In this document: positions 1 through 8,697 of the stretch, piece after piece
How the letters are laid out: each line of letters begins with the position of its first letter
Numbering within the stretch: the stretch's first letter is position 1
DNA from: Aquibacillus rhizosphaerae
GTDB lineage: Bacteria > Bacillota > Bacilli > Bacillales > Amphibacillaceae
Direction: 5' to 3'
DNA length: 64,000 nucleotides
NCBI RefSeq assembly: GCF_030282825.1
Contig: NZ_JASTZU010000018.1
Coordinates: 1-64,000, forward strand
Notes under the pieces: model-generated
Told to the model about the DNA's origin: nothing
The model's database searches: none
Seen by the model: the letters and a program-made list of their open reading frames with translations, nothing else
Position numbers and translations under genes: made by a program

Positions 1-55
1 TGTCTTGTTTACTTCTTATCTAGTTTTGAAGGTGCAAACCTTTTTATATTATATG

Positions 56-172
56 GTCTAGTAGCAATAGCGGAGAGGCCACACCTGTTCCCATGTCGAA
101 CACAGTAGTTAAGCTCTCCAGCGCCCATGGTAGTTGGGGCTTTGCCCCTGCGAGAGTAGGACGCCGCTAGGC
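56..172 (+). rRNA. rrf: 5S ribosomal RNA, copy 1
   Basis: This is a 5S rRNA of about 117 nt. The 5' end (GTCTAGTAGC) pairs with the 3' end (GCCGCTAGGC), and the conserved GGTAGTTGGGG and GAGAGTAGGACGCC blocks are present. The preceding 55 bases look like 23S-5S spacer, so the 23S gene lies just outside the window. It differs from the second copy at three positions. The ends are set by the terminal helix and may be off by one or two bases. Confidence 0.95.
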
Positions 173-196
173 TTTATAATCAACATAATTATAGTC

Positions 197-218
197 GGTG
201 AATTAGTTATTAATCACC
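197..218 (+). other. Processing-type hairpin between 5S and tRNA
   Basis: GGTGAATTA and TAATCACC pair around a 5-nt loop with one bulged A, just upstream of the tRNA. A hairpin here could separate the 5S and tRNA parts of the precursor for RNase processing. That role is inference; only the pairing is visible. Confidence 0.4.
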
Positions 219-225
219 ACATTAT

Positions 226-308
<83 letters not shown>

Positions 309-318
309 TAGTTATAAG

Positions 319-435
319 GTCTAGTAGCAATAGCGGAGAGGTCACACCTGTTCCCATGCCGAACACAGCAGTTAAGCTCTCCAGCGCCCATGGTAGTTGG
401 GGCTTTGCCCCTGCGAGAGTAGGACGCCGCTAGGC
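319..435 (+). rRNA. rrf: 5S ribosomal RNA, copy 2
   Basis: This is a second full-length 5S rRNA directly after the tRNA. It is nearly identical to copy 1, with three C/T differences (GGTCAC versus GGCCAC, ATGCCG versus ATGTCG, CAGCAG versus CAGTAG). The terminal helix and conserved blocks are intact, so nothing marks it as a pseudogene. It is followed within 6 nt by the operon terminator. Confidence 0.95.
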
Positions 436-440
436 AATTA

Positions 441-487
441 AAAGCAAGGATATTGAGGGGAAATTCTCAATATCCTTGCTTTTTTTC
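441..487 (+). terminator. Rho-independent terminator of the rRNA operon
   Basis: AGCAAGGATATTGAG pairs perfectly with CTCAATATCCTTGCT around a short loop and is followed by seven Ts. It directly follows the second 5S gene. Confidence 0.95.
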
Positions 488-772
488 TAGGAAATAAAGG
501 ACTCTATACTCAATGTGGTGGTGTCCGCAGAAATAGAAAGACTTTAAAAGAGAGGAGTACTTACAAAAAGATGATAAATAACTGTTCGTTAATAAATATT
601 ACTTGAAGATAAAGAGTTCCTAACGCTGTTATTTCTTTATAATAAAATATAAAAGCATTCTGGGTACTAGAGAATGGTAAACTTTACGATAACAACAGGC
701 TATGCAATATTTAACTCAATCAAATACTGGTGAACTTATGAATTACCAACTATATTTTGATAAAGAACCTTT

Positions 773-1330
773 CTATTTTGATAGGTGTCTTTTAATTGGC
801 TCAAAGTCAAAAAGTTTTCCTTCATAAATTAAATGAAAATATTCATTTTTGCGAAAGTCATCAGGCGTTACAAGGGCTGGGAGTTTTCCCCATAGTTTAA
901 TGCCTGATCGGCTTAACACTTCTGCAACAAATTGAGAACAAAAGTAGGAATTACTGAACTCAACTGGCTCTTTTAAAGAAATACCGATTACACCTAATAT
1001 GTTATATAGAAATTTATCATCATTTTTTATAAATACGTCAAGTACACGTTTCATCTTTTCAATTTCCCGTTCCGTCACCTTAAGTTTATAAATAACACAA
1101 GTAGTATCTTTATAACGACTATAAGTACCTGTGAAAATATCTTCTTTCACAAATCCTCCATTAAATGGATTTTTTGGATTTTTTCGGCCAAAGCTGTACA
1201 TTTCCTTTAACTCTGAATCAAAAGAGAGCGAGGAGTGATTGTAGGGGGCTTTCGTATATTTTTTTATTACATTTGTAAATAGTGTACCTGTATCAGAAAG
1301 CATAATATAGACGTAACGATTTACATTCAT
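773..1330 (-). CDS. YiiX/YebB-like NlpC/P60-superfamily cysteine hydrolase
   Basis: A protein of about 185 residues that looks like a permuted papain-fold (NlpC/P60-like) hydrolase. The likely catalytic histidine is in NHSSLSF (H32) and the likely cysteine is in NSYFCSQFVAEVL (C131); His before Cys is the permuted order. No signal peptide or membrane segment is visible, so it is probably cytoplasmic, with an unknown amide or ester substrate. The start at 1330 is preferred over the ATG six bases earlier because AGAGG lies 7 nt before it. It stands alone on the reverse strand after the rRNA operon. Family assignment rests on motif pattern only. Confidence 0.6.
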   Translation of the reverse strand: MNVNRYVYIMLSDTGTLFTNVIKKYTKAPYNHSSLSFDSELKEMYSFGRKNPKNPFNGGFVKEDIFTGTYSRYKDTTCVIYKLKVTEREIEKMKRVLDVFIKNDDKFLYNILGVIGISLKEPVEFSNSYFCSQFVAEVLSRSGIKLWGKLPALVTPDDFRKNEYFHLIYEGKLFDFEPIKRHLSK

Positions 1331-1389
1331 TAACATACCTCTTTTTAATTATTCTTATTATCTTTCAATTATATAGTATTTTTAGTAAA

Positions 1390-2340
1390 ATGAATGCAGT
1401 TTTAACAAAGAAATGGGTGGAAATTGTGGTTGAAACACTTTGGACTTTATCTATCATTTTTATGGGATTATTATCTGTGACCATTGTACTATTTGTTTTA
1501 AAGAAACAAGAGTCAAAAAAGGACTTTTCCGGGATATTAGTTCGCATAAAGACATGGTGGGGAATGTTTGTTGTTTTCTGTTTTGCGACACTTTTTAATC
1601 CAGTTGTCTCTTTATTATCTTTAATGGTTCTTTGTTTTTTTGCATTAAAGGAATATTTCTCAATGATGAAAACAAGGAAATCTGACAGGCGGTTATTTCT
1701 GTATTGTTATTTAGTTATTCCGGTTCAGTTTTATTGGATTTATATTGGTTGGTATGGTATGTTCATAGTTTTCATTCCTGTCTATGTTTTTTTATTTTTG
1801 CCATTACCTCGAATTATTCGTAAAGGAACGTTAGGTTTTCTTCGCTCAGTAAGTATGACACAATGGGGCTTGATGCTTATGGTATTTGGTTTAAGTCATT
1901 TGGCTTACTATCAGTTTGCTACACCAGAGTATGGATCAAGTTTAGTTTTGTTCTTAATTGTATTGACACAATTAAATGACGTTATTCATTATCTAGTCTC
2001 TCTTTATTTTGGCAAGAATAAAGTTGTTCCATCTGCAAATCCAAATATAACGTGGGAAGGTTTCATTGGAGCACTGTTATTTACAACATTAATTTCTTAT
2101 TTCTTGTACCCTTTTCTCACACCATTTGGTTTAACGTTCGGTATATTATCAGGTGTAATAATAAGTATTGCGGGCTACTTAGGAAGCTTAACTATATCTG
2201 TATTAAAGCGAGACTTATTAATTAATGATAGTGAAAAAAATGAAGCTTTAAAAGATAGTTATTTAAACCGAATTGATAGTTTAACATACACATCACCAAT
2301 ATTTTTCCATATCATTCGTTATTACTTTGATTTTATGTAG
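1390..2340 (+). CDS. CdsA-like CTP transferase family membrane protein, divergent
   Basis: A polytopic membrane protein of about 300 residues with roughly eight hydrophobic segments. The C-terminal part carries CdsA-type (phosphatidate cytidylyltransferase, PF01148) features: FGKNK, the block ITWEGFIGA, a conserved SVLKRD and a terminal RIDSL. Between KRD and RID the usual Lys-Asp...Pro-Gly-His-Gly-Gly signature is not recognisable, so CDP-diacylglycerol synthase activity is doubtful. It is unlikely to be the housekeeping CdsA. The ATG at 1390 has no clear ribosome binding site. A GTG at 1426, 5 nt after GGTGG, may be the true start and would give 304 residues. Confidence 0.6.
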   Translation: MNAVLTKKWVEIVVETLWTLSIIFMGLLSVTIVLFVLKKQESKKDFSGILVRIKTWWGMFVVFCFATLFNPVVSLLSLMVLCFFALKEYFSMMKTRKSDRRLFLYCYLVIPVQFYWIYIGWYGMFIVFIPVYVFLFLPLPRIIRKGTLGFLRSVSMTQWGLMLMVFGLSHLAYYQFATPEYGSSLVLFLIVLTQLNDVIHYLVSLYFGKNKVVPSANPNITWEGFIGALLFTTLISYFLYPFLTPFGLTFGILSGVIISIAGYLGSLTISVLKRDLLINDSEKNEALKDSYLNRIDSLTYTSPIFFHIIRYYFDFM

Positions 2341-2531
2341 AGAATATCTATCAATAAAACAAGTATTTGAATAAGATGTTAATAAAGATTGTTACTAGAT
2401 AATAAAAAGTTCATTATATGTATTTGTTGTAATATTAATTACGACCTATTTATTGCTTTAAATTTTTGGATTTCACAATCTAAGATCATTTCTAACCCGA
2501 ATTTCAATTAAAAATATTTACTAGGCAAGTG

Positions 2532-2560
2532 TCACAATTCTTTAATTATATACGTATAAT
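2532..2560 (+). promoter_or_regulatory. Candidate sigma-E promoter of spoVK
   Basis: TCACAAT, a 14-nt spacer and CGTATAAT match the mother-cell sigma-E consensus (KMATATT, N14, CATACAAT) at 5 of 7 and 6 of 8 positions, about 25 nt before the spoVK start. B. subtilis spoVK is known to depend on sigma-E. The TATAAT core could also serve sigma-A. Confidence 0.45.
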
Positions 2561-2583
2561 GGTGAGGAATAAGGGGTGGTGAC

Positions 2584-3504
2584 GTGGAATCTCAAGTTTC
2601 ATTTAACAAAAATGGTCAAATTAATATTGTATTACATGAAAGAGATAATTATATTATAGAGAACAATGATCAAATCAATAATAATAGTAATGACCCTTTT
2701 CAAAGAATTGACCAGGATTTTTCCTCTTTTATTGGAATGGACCGTCTAAAGGAAACAATAAAAGAAATTTATGCAAATATACAAATTAATCAACAACGAG
2801 AAAAGGTTGGTTTGAAAGTACAACAACAAGTACTTCATATGCTCTTTAAAGGGAACCCCGGTACAGGTAAGACAACAGTTGCAAGAAAATTAGCTCAGGC
2901 ATTTCATGAAATGAATGTTCTTTCTAAAGGCCATTTTATTGAGGCTGAAAGAGCGGACTTAGTAGGAGAGTATATTGGACACACTGCTCAAAAAACAAGA
3001 GATTTAGTTGAAAAAGCAAAAGGAGGTGTCTTATTTATTGATGAGGCATACTCGCTTGCAAGGGGCGGAGAAAAAGATTTTGGAAAAGAAGCCATTGATA
3101 CATTAGTCAAACACATGGAAGATCACTATAATGAGTTTATTTTGATACTAGCTGGCTATCCTCATGAGATGAACCATTTCTTATCTTTAAATCCTGGGCT
3201 ATCATCCAGGTTTCCGATTGTAATGGATTTTGATGATTATTCCGTGGAACAGTTGTTGAAAATTGCTCGTCAAATGGCACTTGAAAGAGAATATCAATTA
3301 ACAAAAGATGCCGAATTAAAATTACGTGATTATCTAATAAAAGAAAAGCAAAATCAGTATTTTAAAAGTTTTTCTAATGCCCGGTTTGTTCGTAATACTA
3401 TTGAAAAATCAGTTAGAAAACATGCCGTTCGTTTAATGAAAAAGCAGCATTACTCAACAGAAGAACTCATGTTAATTACCAAGAATGACTTAACTATAGA
3501 ATAA
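2584..3504 (+). CDS. spoVK: Stage V sporulation protein K, AAA+ ATPase
   Basis: A 306-residue single-domain AAA+ ATPase of the CbxX/SpoVK family, needed for spore maturation in B. subtilis. The N-terminal 40 residues are Asn-rich and variable. Walker A is GNPGTGKTT (90-98) and Walker B is VLFIDEAY (149-156). An arginine finger lies in LSSRF (R209) and sensor 2 in NARFVRN (about 265). The GTG start follows AAGGGGTGG. The position upstream of hflX and ynbB matches B. subtilis, which supports spoVK over other CbxX-type ATPases. A likely sigma-E promoter precedes it and a terminator follows. A second, double-AAA relative is encoded at 23225. Confidence 0.9.
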   Translation: MESQVSFNKNGQINIVLHERDNYIIENNDQINNNSNDPFQRIDQDFSSFIGMDRLKETIKEIYANIQINQQREKVGLKVQQQVLHMLFKGNPGTGKTTVARKLAQAFHEMNVLSKGHFIEAERADLVGEYIGHTAQKTRDLVEKAKGGVLFIDEAYSLARGGEKDFGKEAIDTLVKHMEDHYNEFILILAGYPHEMNHFLSLNPGLSSRFPIVMDFDDYSVEQLLKIARQMALEREYQLTKDAELKLRDYLIKEKQNQYFKSFSNARFVRNTIEKSVRKHAVRLMKKQHYSTEELMLITKNDLTIE

Positions 3505-3512
3505 AATTTTTG

Positions 3513-3545
3513 AACCTCTTGGCACCATTAGTCAAGAGGTTTTAT
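3513..3545 (+). terminator. Terminator after spoVK
   Basis: AACCTCTTG and CAAGAGGTT form a 9-bp stem with an 11-nt loop, followed by a T-rich stretch. Confidence 0.8.
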
Positions 3546-3599
3546 ATTAAATGATTCTAATCATAAGTGTTAGCGTCCATCCTTTTCATTATCTTCTTA

Positions 3600-3608
3600 C
3601 ATAGAATA
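3600..3608 (+). promoter_or_regulatory. Candidate sigma-K -10 element
   Basis: CATAGAATA fits the sigma-K -10 consensus CATANNNTA exactly, 24 nt before the small sporulation gene at 3632. No good -35 element was recognised. Late mother-cell expression would suit a SpoVIF-type protein. Confidence 0.4.
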
Positions 3609-3631
3609 TTCGTAAAGGATGGTGATCTACA

Positions 3632-3841
3632 ATGCCGAACATGCGTAGAAAATTAGAGTATAAGTTAGGAATTCCTATGGATAACATCTCAAAATTAGCA
3701 AAAACTTTTAGTGAAACAGATATGTCTGATGAAAAGAGAACAAGGCAATTTGCAAAACAAGTGAGAAGACAGACAGGACTTGCTATACCAAGAGAAATGG
3801 AAGATTTTATCATTCGGAAAATGGTTAATCGTAGGAGATAA
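3632..3841 (+). CDS. SpoVIF-like small sporulation protein
   Basis: A 69-residue, strongly basic protein. The pattern ISKLAKTFSETDMSDEK...QFAKQVRRQTG...IPREMEDFII resembles the SpoVIF family, which is involved in spore-coat assembly in B. subtilis: a short helical domain with a conserved Asp-Glu after the first helix and a Glu-Asp near the end. The ATG follows GGATGGTGAT. It is a single gene between two terminators, next to spoVK, and a sigma-K-like -10 element lies upstream. The B. subtilis spoVIF gene is elsewhere in its genome, so this may be a paralogue. Assignment is from pattern memory. Confidence 0.55.
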   Translation: MPNMRRKLEYKLGIPMDNISKLAKTFSETDMSDEKRTRQFAKQVRRQTGLAIPREMEDFIIRKMVNRRR

Positions 3842-3851
3842 TTGAATGGAG

Positions 3852-3886
3852 TTTGCGCAGGCCATTCTTATGGTCTGCAAATTTAT
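3852..3886 (+). terminator. Terminator after the SpoVIF-like gene
   Basis: TTTGC-(GC)-AGGCCAT pairs with ATGGTCT-GCAAA around a TCTT loop. The stem has 12 bp with a 2-nt bulge and one G.U pair, and is followed by TTTATAT. Confidence 0.6.
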
Positions 3887-4036
3887 ATAGAGTGCACCAG
3901 ACTTTTATATAATGTACGTTAGTTAAGTACTCTACATTTTACTTTCAAAATCATTTTGGTAAAATATAGATACTACATACTTTAATTGATAAGGTGTGTG
4001 TTCGACCCTGATAGAGATAAGGAAGAGGTTTTATAT

Positions 4037-5272
4037 ATGGAAGAAAAAGTGCTTATAATAGCTGTACATCACTTAAAATACGATGAACAAAGGCTCGAGT
4101 TTTCATTAGAAGAACTACAATCACTGACTGAAACAGCAAAAGGAAAAGTGTTAAAAGTAATATCACAAAAGCGAGAAAGAATTCATCCAGCCTTATACAT
4201 GGGTGAAGGTAAAATAGAGGAAATTAAAGAAGTTGTTGATGAACTTGAGATTGATTTAGTTATATCTAATGACGAATTATCTGCTGGACAGTCAAGAAAC
4301 CTAAATGAGCGGTTGGAAGTACCTATTATTGATAGAAGTCAATTGATACTTGATATTTTTGCTCAACGGGCCAATACAAAAGAAGGTAAACTGCAAGTAG
4401 AGCTGGCACAATATCAGTACATGTTACCAAGGCTTCATGGTCAAGGACAAGCTTTGTCTCGTCTAGGTGGTGGGATTGGAACTCGTGGACCTGGTGAAAC
4501 TAAATTGGAGTCAGACCGAAGACACATTAGACGAAGAATTGATGAAATCAAACGTAGATTATCCACTGTTGTAAATCAACGTGAGCAATACCGGAAAAGA
4601 AGAAGAGATAATAAGGCTTTTCAAATTGCAATAGTTGGTTATACAAATGCTGGTAAATCGACTTTGTTTAATAGGTTAACGAATAGTCATTCATTGGAGG
4701 AAAATAGATTGTTTGCAACACTTGATCCAATGTCTAGACAAATTCAGTTGCCATCAGGTTTAAACGCAATACTAACAGATACAGTTGGTTTTATACAAGA
4801 TTTACCGACATCACTAATAGCAGCATTTAGATCTACACTTGAGGAAGCAACAGAGGCTGATTTTATTATTCATATGGTTGATGCATCTCATCCTGATCAA
4901 TTACAACATCAACAAACAGTGATTAAATTATTAGAAGAATTAAATGCTGATCAAATCCCGATGTTGACCGTATATAATAAGAAGGATTTACTCACTGAGG
5001 ATTTCATTCCACATGCACATCCTTTTATTACAATCAGTGCATATGACGATTTCGATATAAATCAAGTATTGCTTAAAATGGAGAGTGTAATAATCGAGCA
5101 GTGGGAATCTTATCACACATTTGTTCCGGCGGACCAAGGGAAGTTATTACAGCAATTAAACCATAACACAATTGTTAATGATCAAACATTTGATGAACCT
5201 CTCGAAGGTTATGTCATTCAGGGTCACATTGACCCAGAACATCCATTGAAATATATGATGAAGGAGCAATAA
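4037..5272 (+). CDS. hflX: Ribosome-associated GTPase HflX
   Basis: A 411-residue GTPase of the HflX family, which binds the 50S subunit and splits or rescues stalled ribosomes. The N-terminal nucleotide-binding-like domain contains the Gly-rich block SRLGGGIGTRGPGETKLESD (about 141-160). The G domain has G1 GYTNAGKST (201-209), G3 DTVGF and G4 NKKD. The ATG at 4037 is chosen over the upstream in-frame TTG at 3986 because GGAAGAGG lies 8 nt before it and known family members start here. A plausible sigma-A promoter (TTTACT, N16, TAAAAT at 3938-3965) precedes it. ynbB starts 2 nt after its stop, as in B. subtilis. Confidence 0.93.
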   Translation: MEEKVLIIAVHHLKYDEQRLEFSLEELQSLTETAKGKVLKVISQKRERIHPALYMGEGKIEEIKEVVDELEIDLVISNDELSAGQSRNLNERLEVPIIDRSQLILDIFAQRANTKEGKLQVELAQYQYMLPRLHGQGQALSRLGGGIGTRGPGETKLESDRRHIRRRIDEIKRRLSTVVNQREQYRKRRRDNKAFQIAIVGYTNAGKSTLFNRLTNSHSLEENRLFATLDPMSRQIQLPSGLNAILTDTVGFIQDLPTSLIAAFRSTLEEATEADFIIHMVDASHPDQLQHQQTVIKLLEELNADQIPMLTVYNKKDLLTEDFIPHAHPFITISAYDDFDINQVLLKMESVIIEQWESYHTFVPADQGKLLQQLNHNTIVNDQTFDEPLEGYVIQGHIDPEHPLKYMMKEQ

Positions 5273-5274
5273 TT

Positions 5275-6528
5275 TTGTCCACGTTTGAACAATTGGCAGA
5301 TGCCATAGAAATTGAACTAGAACCATTATTTAAAAAGATAAATAAAACAGCTGAAAAAAATCAGAAAAGAGTGTTAGAAGCTTTCCGAAGTCAAAGGGTA
5401 AGTGATAGCCATTTTAATCCAACTACTGGTTATGGATATGATGACTATGGTAGGGATATTTTAGAAGCAGTCTATGCAAGTGCATTCGGTGGGGAAGATG
5501 CATTAGTTCGACCACAAATAGTTTCAGGAACACACGCTATTACTATCTCTTTGTTCAGCATGCTTAGGCCTGGAGATGAATTGCTATATATTACAGGGAA
5601 ACCCTATGACACTTTGGAAGAAGTTGTAGGATCACGTGGCTCAAACAACGGTTCGTTGAAAGATTTCGGGGTTGGGTTTAGTGCAGTTCCATTAACTGAA
5701 AAAGGTGAGATAGACTATCAAAATGTAAAGAAGAGTATAACAGCTAAAACAAAAGTTATCGGAATACAAAGGTCAAAAGGATATGAAGATAGGCCATCTT
5801 TTACCGTGAATGAAATACAAACCATGATTTCATTTGTAAAAGGAATTAATAAAGATATTGTAGTATTTGTAGACAATTGCTATGGTGAATTTGTAGAATT
5901 GAAAGAACCTACACATGTAGGAGCTGACTTAATTGCAGGGTCATTAATTAAAAATCCAGGTGGTGGAATAGTCCGGTCTGGGGGATACATTGTAGGAAAT
6001 AAAGCGTTAGTCGAACAGGCTGCAAATAGACTTACAGCACCTGGATTAGGAAAAGAAACTGGTGCAAGTTTAGGAATGTTACAAGAAATGTTTCAAGGTT
6101 TTTTTCTTGCACCACACGTCGTGAGTGAAGCCCTTAAGGGAGCAATATTCACTTCGCGATTTTTGGTAGAGTTTGGCTTTAAAACATCACCTGGTTATAA
6201 TGTTACACGTACAGATTTAATACAATCTGTAACGTTTGATACAGCAGAACAAATGGTTAGTTTTTGTCAAGCTATTCAGTGGGCTTCTCCTGTAAATTCT
6301 CATGTAACACCATATCCATCAGCAATGCCTGGCTATGAGAGTGATGTTATTATGGCAGCAGGTACTTTTATTCAAGGTGCAAGTTTAGAGTTAACTGCAG
6401 ATGGCCCAATTCGTGCACCATATGTTGCATTTGTGCAAGGGGGATTAATATATACCCATGTGAAAATTGCTATAATAGAAGCTGTAGCATATATGCATCA
6501 AAAAGGTTATGTTGAATCTAGTAAATAA
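5275..6528 (+). CDS. ynbB: YnbB, PLP-dependent Cys/Met-metabolism family protein
   Basis: A 417-residue fold-type I pyridoxal-phosphate enzyme of the family annotated as 'aluminium resistance' or methionine gamma-lyase-like (PF06838). Features include the N-terminal block FNPTTGYGYDDYGRD, the cofactor region VFVDNCYGEF, and the putative PLP lysine in AGSLIKNPGGGI. The reaction in vivo is not established. The start is TTG, two bases after the hflX stop, with AAGGAG overlapping the end of hflX, so the genes are translationally linked. The hflX-ynbB-glnRA order is conserved in Bacillus. Confidence 0.88.
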   Translation: MSTFEQLADAIEIELEPLFKKINKTAEKNQKRVLEAFRSQRVSDSHFNPTTGYGYDDYGRDILEAVYASAFGGEDALVRPQIVSGTHAITISLFSMLRPGDELLYITGKPYDTLEEVVGSRGSNNGSLKDFGVGFSAVPLTEKGEIDYQNVKKSITAKTKVIGIQRSKGYEDRPSFTVNEIQTMISFVKGINKDIVVFVDNCYGEFVELKEPTHVGADLIAGSLIKNPGGGIVRSGGYIVGNKALVEQAANRLTAPGLGKETGASLGMLQEMFQGFFLAPHVVSEALKGAIFTSRFLVEFGFKTSPGYNVTRTDLIQSVTFDTAEQMVSFCQAIQWASPVNSHVTPYPSAMPGYESDVIMAAGTFIQGASLELTADGPIRAPYVAFVQGGLIYTHVKIAIIEAVAYMHQKGYVESSK

Positions 6529-6557
6529 AGCTAAATAACCTAGTTTTTCTTTGTTTT

Positions 6558-6574
6558 TGTTAAATAGTATGACA
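6558..6574 (+). promoter_or_regulatory. GlnR/TnrA box 1 of the glnRA promoter
   Basis: TGTTA, seven bases and TGACA match the GlnR/TnrA operator TGTNA-N7-TNACA at every fixed position. The box is about 97 bp upstream of the -35 element. Confidence 0.85.
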
Positions 6575-6649
6575 TGTGGAAAATATACTAGAAATTACAA
6601 CGATTTAGTCGCGAATACTATAATTAAGTAAATTTTTTGATTTTTTTAA

Positions 6650-6666
6650 TGTCAAGAAAGCTCACA
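6650..6666 (+). promoter_or_regulatory. GlnR/TnrA box 2 of the glnRA promoter
   Basis: TGTCA, seven bases and TCACA match TGTNA-N7-TNACA at every fixed position. The box ends 4 bp before the -35 hexamer, a position suited to repression by GlnR under nitrogen excess. Confidence 0.88.
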
Positions 6667-6670
6667 CGTA

Positions 6671-6698
6671 TTGACAATTATATTTCCGCGTGTATAAT
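6671..6698 (+). promoter_or_regulatory. Sigma-A promoter of glnRA
   Basis: Consensus TTGACA and TATAAT hexamers are separated by 16 bp, about 40 nt before the glnR start and immediately downstream of a GlnR box. Confidence 0.85.
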
Positions 6699-6737
6699 TA
6701 ACTTATGGAAAAGTTGAGTAGGAAAGGGGTTGAGTAA

Positions 6738-7133
6738 ATGAGCGATATGGATAGACGTTCAATGCCCTTATTTTCCATTGGTATAGTTAAGTCATTGACT
6801 GACCTTACAGCAAGACAAATTCGTTACTACGAAGAGCATAACCTTATTCATCCAGCACGGACGAATGGTAATCAAAGGCTATTTTCTTTCAACGATGTAG
6901 ATCGATTACTAGAAGTAAAAGAGTTGATTGAGAAGGGGATTAATTTAGCAGGCATTAAGCAAGTTTTGTCTATTAAAGATTTACCAAGAACGAAAGAGTT
7001 GGATGAAGGTCAAGAAACACCTGAACTTACTGATAAAGAGTTAAGAAAGATTCTACAAAAAGAATTATTAGATTCAGGAAGACTTGGCAAAACTTCGTTA
7101 CGCCAGGGAGAATTATCTAGATTCTTCCATTGA
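6738..7133 (+). CDS. glnR: MerR-family nitrogen repressor GlnR
   Basis: A 131-residue MerR-type regulator that represses glnRA and other nitrogen genes when activated by feedback-inhibited glutamine synthetase. The winged-helix domain (about residues 12-80) contains [17 protein letters not shown] and [19 protein letters not shown]. The C-terminal tail, ending in [11 protein letters not shown], is the segment that in B. subtilis GlnR contacts GlnA and controls autoinhibition. The ATG follows GGAAAGGGGT. It forms an operon with glnA (29-nt gap), and two perfect GlnR boxes lie upstream, so it is autoregulated. Confidence 0.95.
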   Translation: MSDMDRRSMPLFSIGIVKSLTDLTARQIRYYEEHNLIHPARTNGNQRLFSFNDVDRLLEVKELIEKGINLAGIKQVLSIKDLPRTKELDEGQETPELTDKELRKILQKELLDSGRLGKTSLRQGELSRFFH

Positions 7134-7162
7134 AAAGTATTATCAAAGGAGAGGGAAAAAAC

Positions 7163-8494
7163 ATGGGATTGACAAGAGAAGAAATCAAGCAAAAAGTACA
7201 AGAGGAAAACGTTAAATTTATTCGTCTACAATTCACTGACTTATTAGGAACTATTAAAAACGTAGAAATACCTCTAAGTCAATTAGACAAAGCATTAGAT
7301 AACGAAATGGCTTTCGACGGTTCATCTATTGAAGGGTTTGTACGAATTGAAGAATCTGATATGAAATTATATCCAGATCTTGATACATTCTTAGTATTCC
7401 CTTGGACTTCTGAAAAGGGTAAAGTAGCGCGTTTCATCTGTGATATCTATATGCCGGATGGTACACCATTTGAAGGTTGTCCTCGTTACAACTTAAAACG
7501 TAACCTTAAGAAAATGGAAGAGTTAGGATTTAGTGCTTTCAATCTTGGAACAGAGCCAGAGTTCTTCCTTTTTAAATTAGATGCACAAGGTGAACCAACT
7601 CTTGAACTAAATGATAAGGGTGGTTATTTCGACCTTGCTCCAACTGATCTTGGTGAAAACTGCCGTCGTGATATCGTGTTAGAATTAGAAGGAATGGGCT
7701 TTGAAGTAGAAGCATCTCACCATGAGGTTGCTCCTGGACAACATGAAATTGACTTTAAATATGCTGACGCAGTTAAACATGCTGATGACATCCAAACGTT
7801 TAAATTAGTTGTTAAAACAATTGCTAGACAGCATGGTTTACATGCGACATTTATGCCTAAGCCTTTGTTTGGTGTAAACGGTTCTGGAATGCACTGTAAC
7901 ATGTCTTTATTTAAAGGTAAAACAAATACGTTCCTTGATGAAAATGGTCCATTACAGTTAAGTGAAACAGCTTATCAGTTTATCGCTGGTATTATCAAAC
8001 ACGCATTAAGCTTTACTGCGGTAACTAACCCTACAGTAAACTCATATAAGCGTCTAGTTCCAGGATATGAAGCGCCATGTTATGTTGCTTGGTCTGGTAC
8101 TAACAGAAGTCCACTTATCCGTGTACCAGCTTCAAGAGGTTTGAGTACTCGTATTGAAGTTCGTAGTGTAGACCCTGCTGCAAATCCATACTTAGCAATG
8201 TCTGTATTACTAGCAGCTGGTCTAGACGGTATTGAAAATAAATTAGAAGCTCCAAAAGCTGTAGATCGTAACATCTACATCATGGACAAAGAAGAAAGAG
8301 AAGCAAACGGTGTTGCAGATCTACCAGCAACATTATATGATGCAATTCAAACGCTTAAGTCTGATGAAATCATGGTAAATGCTTTAGGTGAGCACATATT
8401 TGAACACTTTGTTGAAGCAAAAGAAATTGAATGGGACATGTTCCGTACTCAAGTTCATCCTTGGGAAAGAGAACAATACTTATCTCAATATTAA
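7163..8494 (+). CDS. glnA: Type I glutamine synthetase
   Basis: A 443-residue class GSI-alpha glutamine synthetase that makes glutamine from glutamate, ammonium and ATP. Recognisable signatures are [17 protein letters not shown], the metal-binding [11 protein letters not shown], the ATP-binding region [13 protein letters not shown] and the Glu flap region near [10 protein letters not shown]. The length fits the non-adenylylated Gram-positive class controlled through GlnR and TnrA. The ATG at 7163 follows AAAGGAGAGGG; the in-frame ATG at 7130 overlaps glnR and lacks a site. A strong terminator follows. Together with GltAB (52005-58073) it forms the GS-GOGAT pathway. Confidence 0.97.
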   Translation: MGLTREEIKQKVQEENVKFIRLQFTDLLGTIKNVEIPLSQLDKALDNEMAFDGSSIEGFVRIEESDMKLYPDLDTFLVFPWTSEKGKVARFICDIYMPDGTPFEGCPRYNLKRNLKKMEELGFSAFNLGTEPEFFLFKLDAQGEPTLELNDKGGYFDLAPTDLGENCRRDIVLELEGMGFEVEASHHEVAPGQHEIDFKYADAVKHADDIQTFKLVVKTIARQHGLHATFMPKPLFGVNGSGMHCNMSLFKGKTNTFLDENGPLQLSETAYQFIAGIIKHALSFTAVTNPTVNSYKRLVPGYEAPCYVAWSGTNRSPLIRVPASRGLSTRIEVRSVDPAANPYLAMSVLLAAGLDGIENKLEAPKAVDRNIYIMDKEEREANGVADLPATLYDAIQTLKSDEIMVNALGEHIFEHFVEAKEIEWDMFRTQVHPWEREQYLSQY

Positions 8495-8500
8495 TTCCAA

Positions 8501-8532
8501 AAACCTTGGCGCTACTAGCGCCAAGGTTTTTT
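8501..8532 (+). terminator. Terminator of the glnRA operon
   Basis: AAACCTTGGCGCTA pairs with TAGCGCCAAGGTTT around a CT tip and is followed by a T run. Confidence 0.92.
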
Positions 8533-8697
8533 AGTGCGCAAAGTTTAACGATGTGGAGCAATATTTTTTATATCTATATCTACATCTGATCGTCCTTAAC
8601 TATTAATACTTAGTATAATTAACTATAATAAGTAAAACTTAAGTAGTATGAAAACATATAATAGGAAGTAAAGTAGTAGGTTTTGGAGGGTTGAGAA

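Noticed and set aside
3986-4036. N-terminal extension of HflX from the TTG at 3986
   Set aside because: The ATG at 4037 has a good ribosome binding site and aligns with family starts; the extension resembles nothing.
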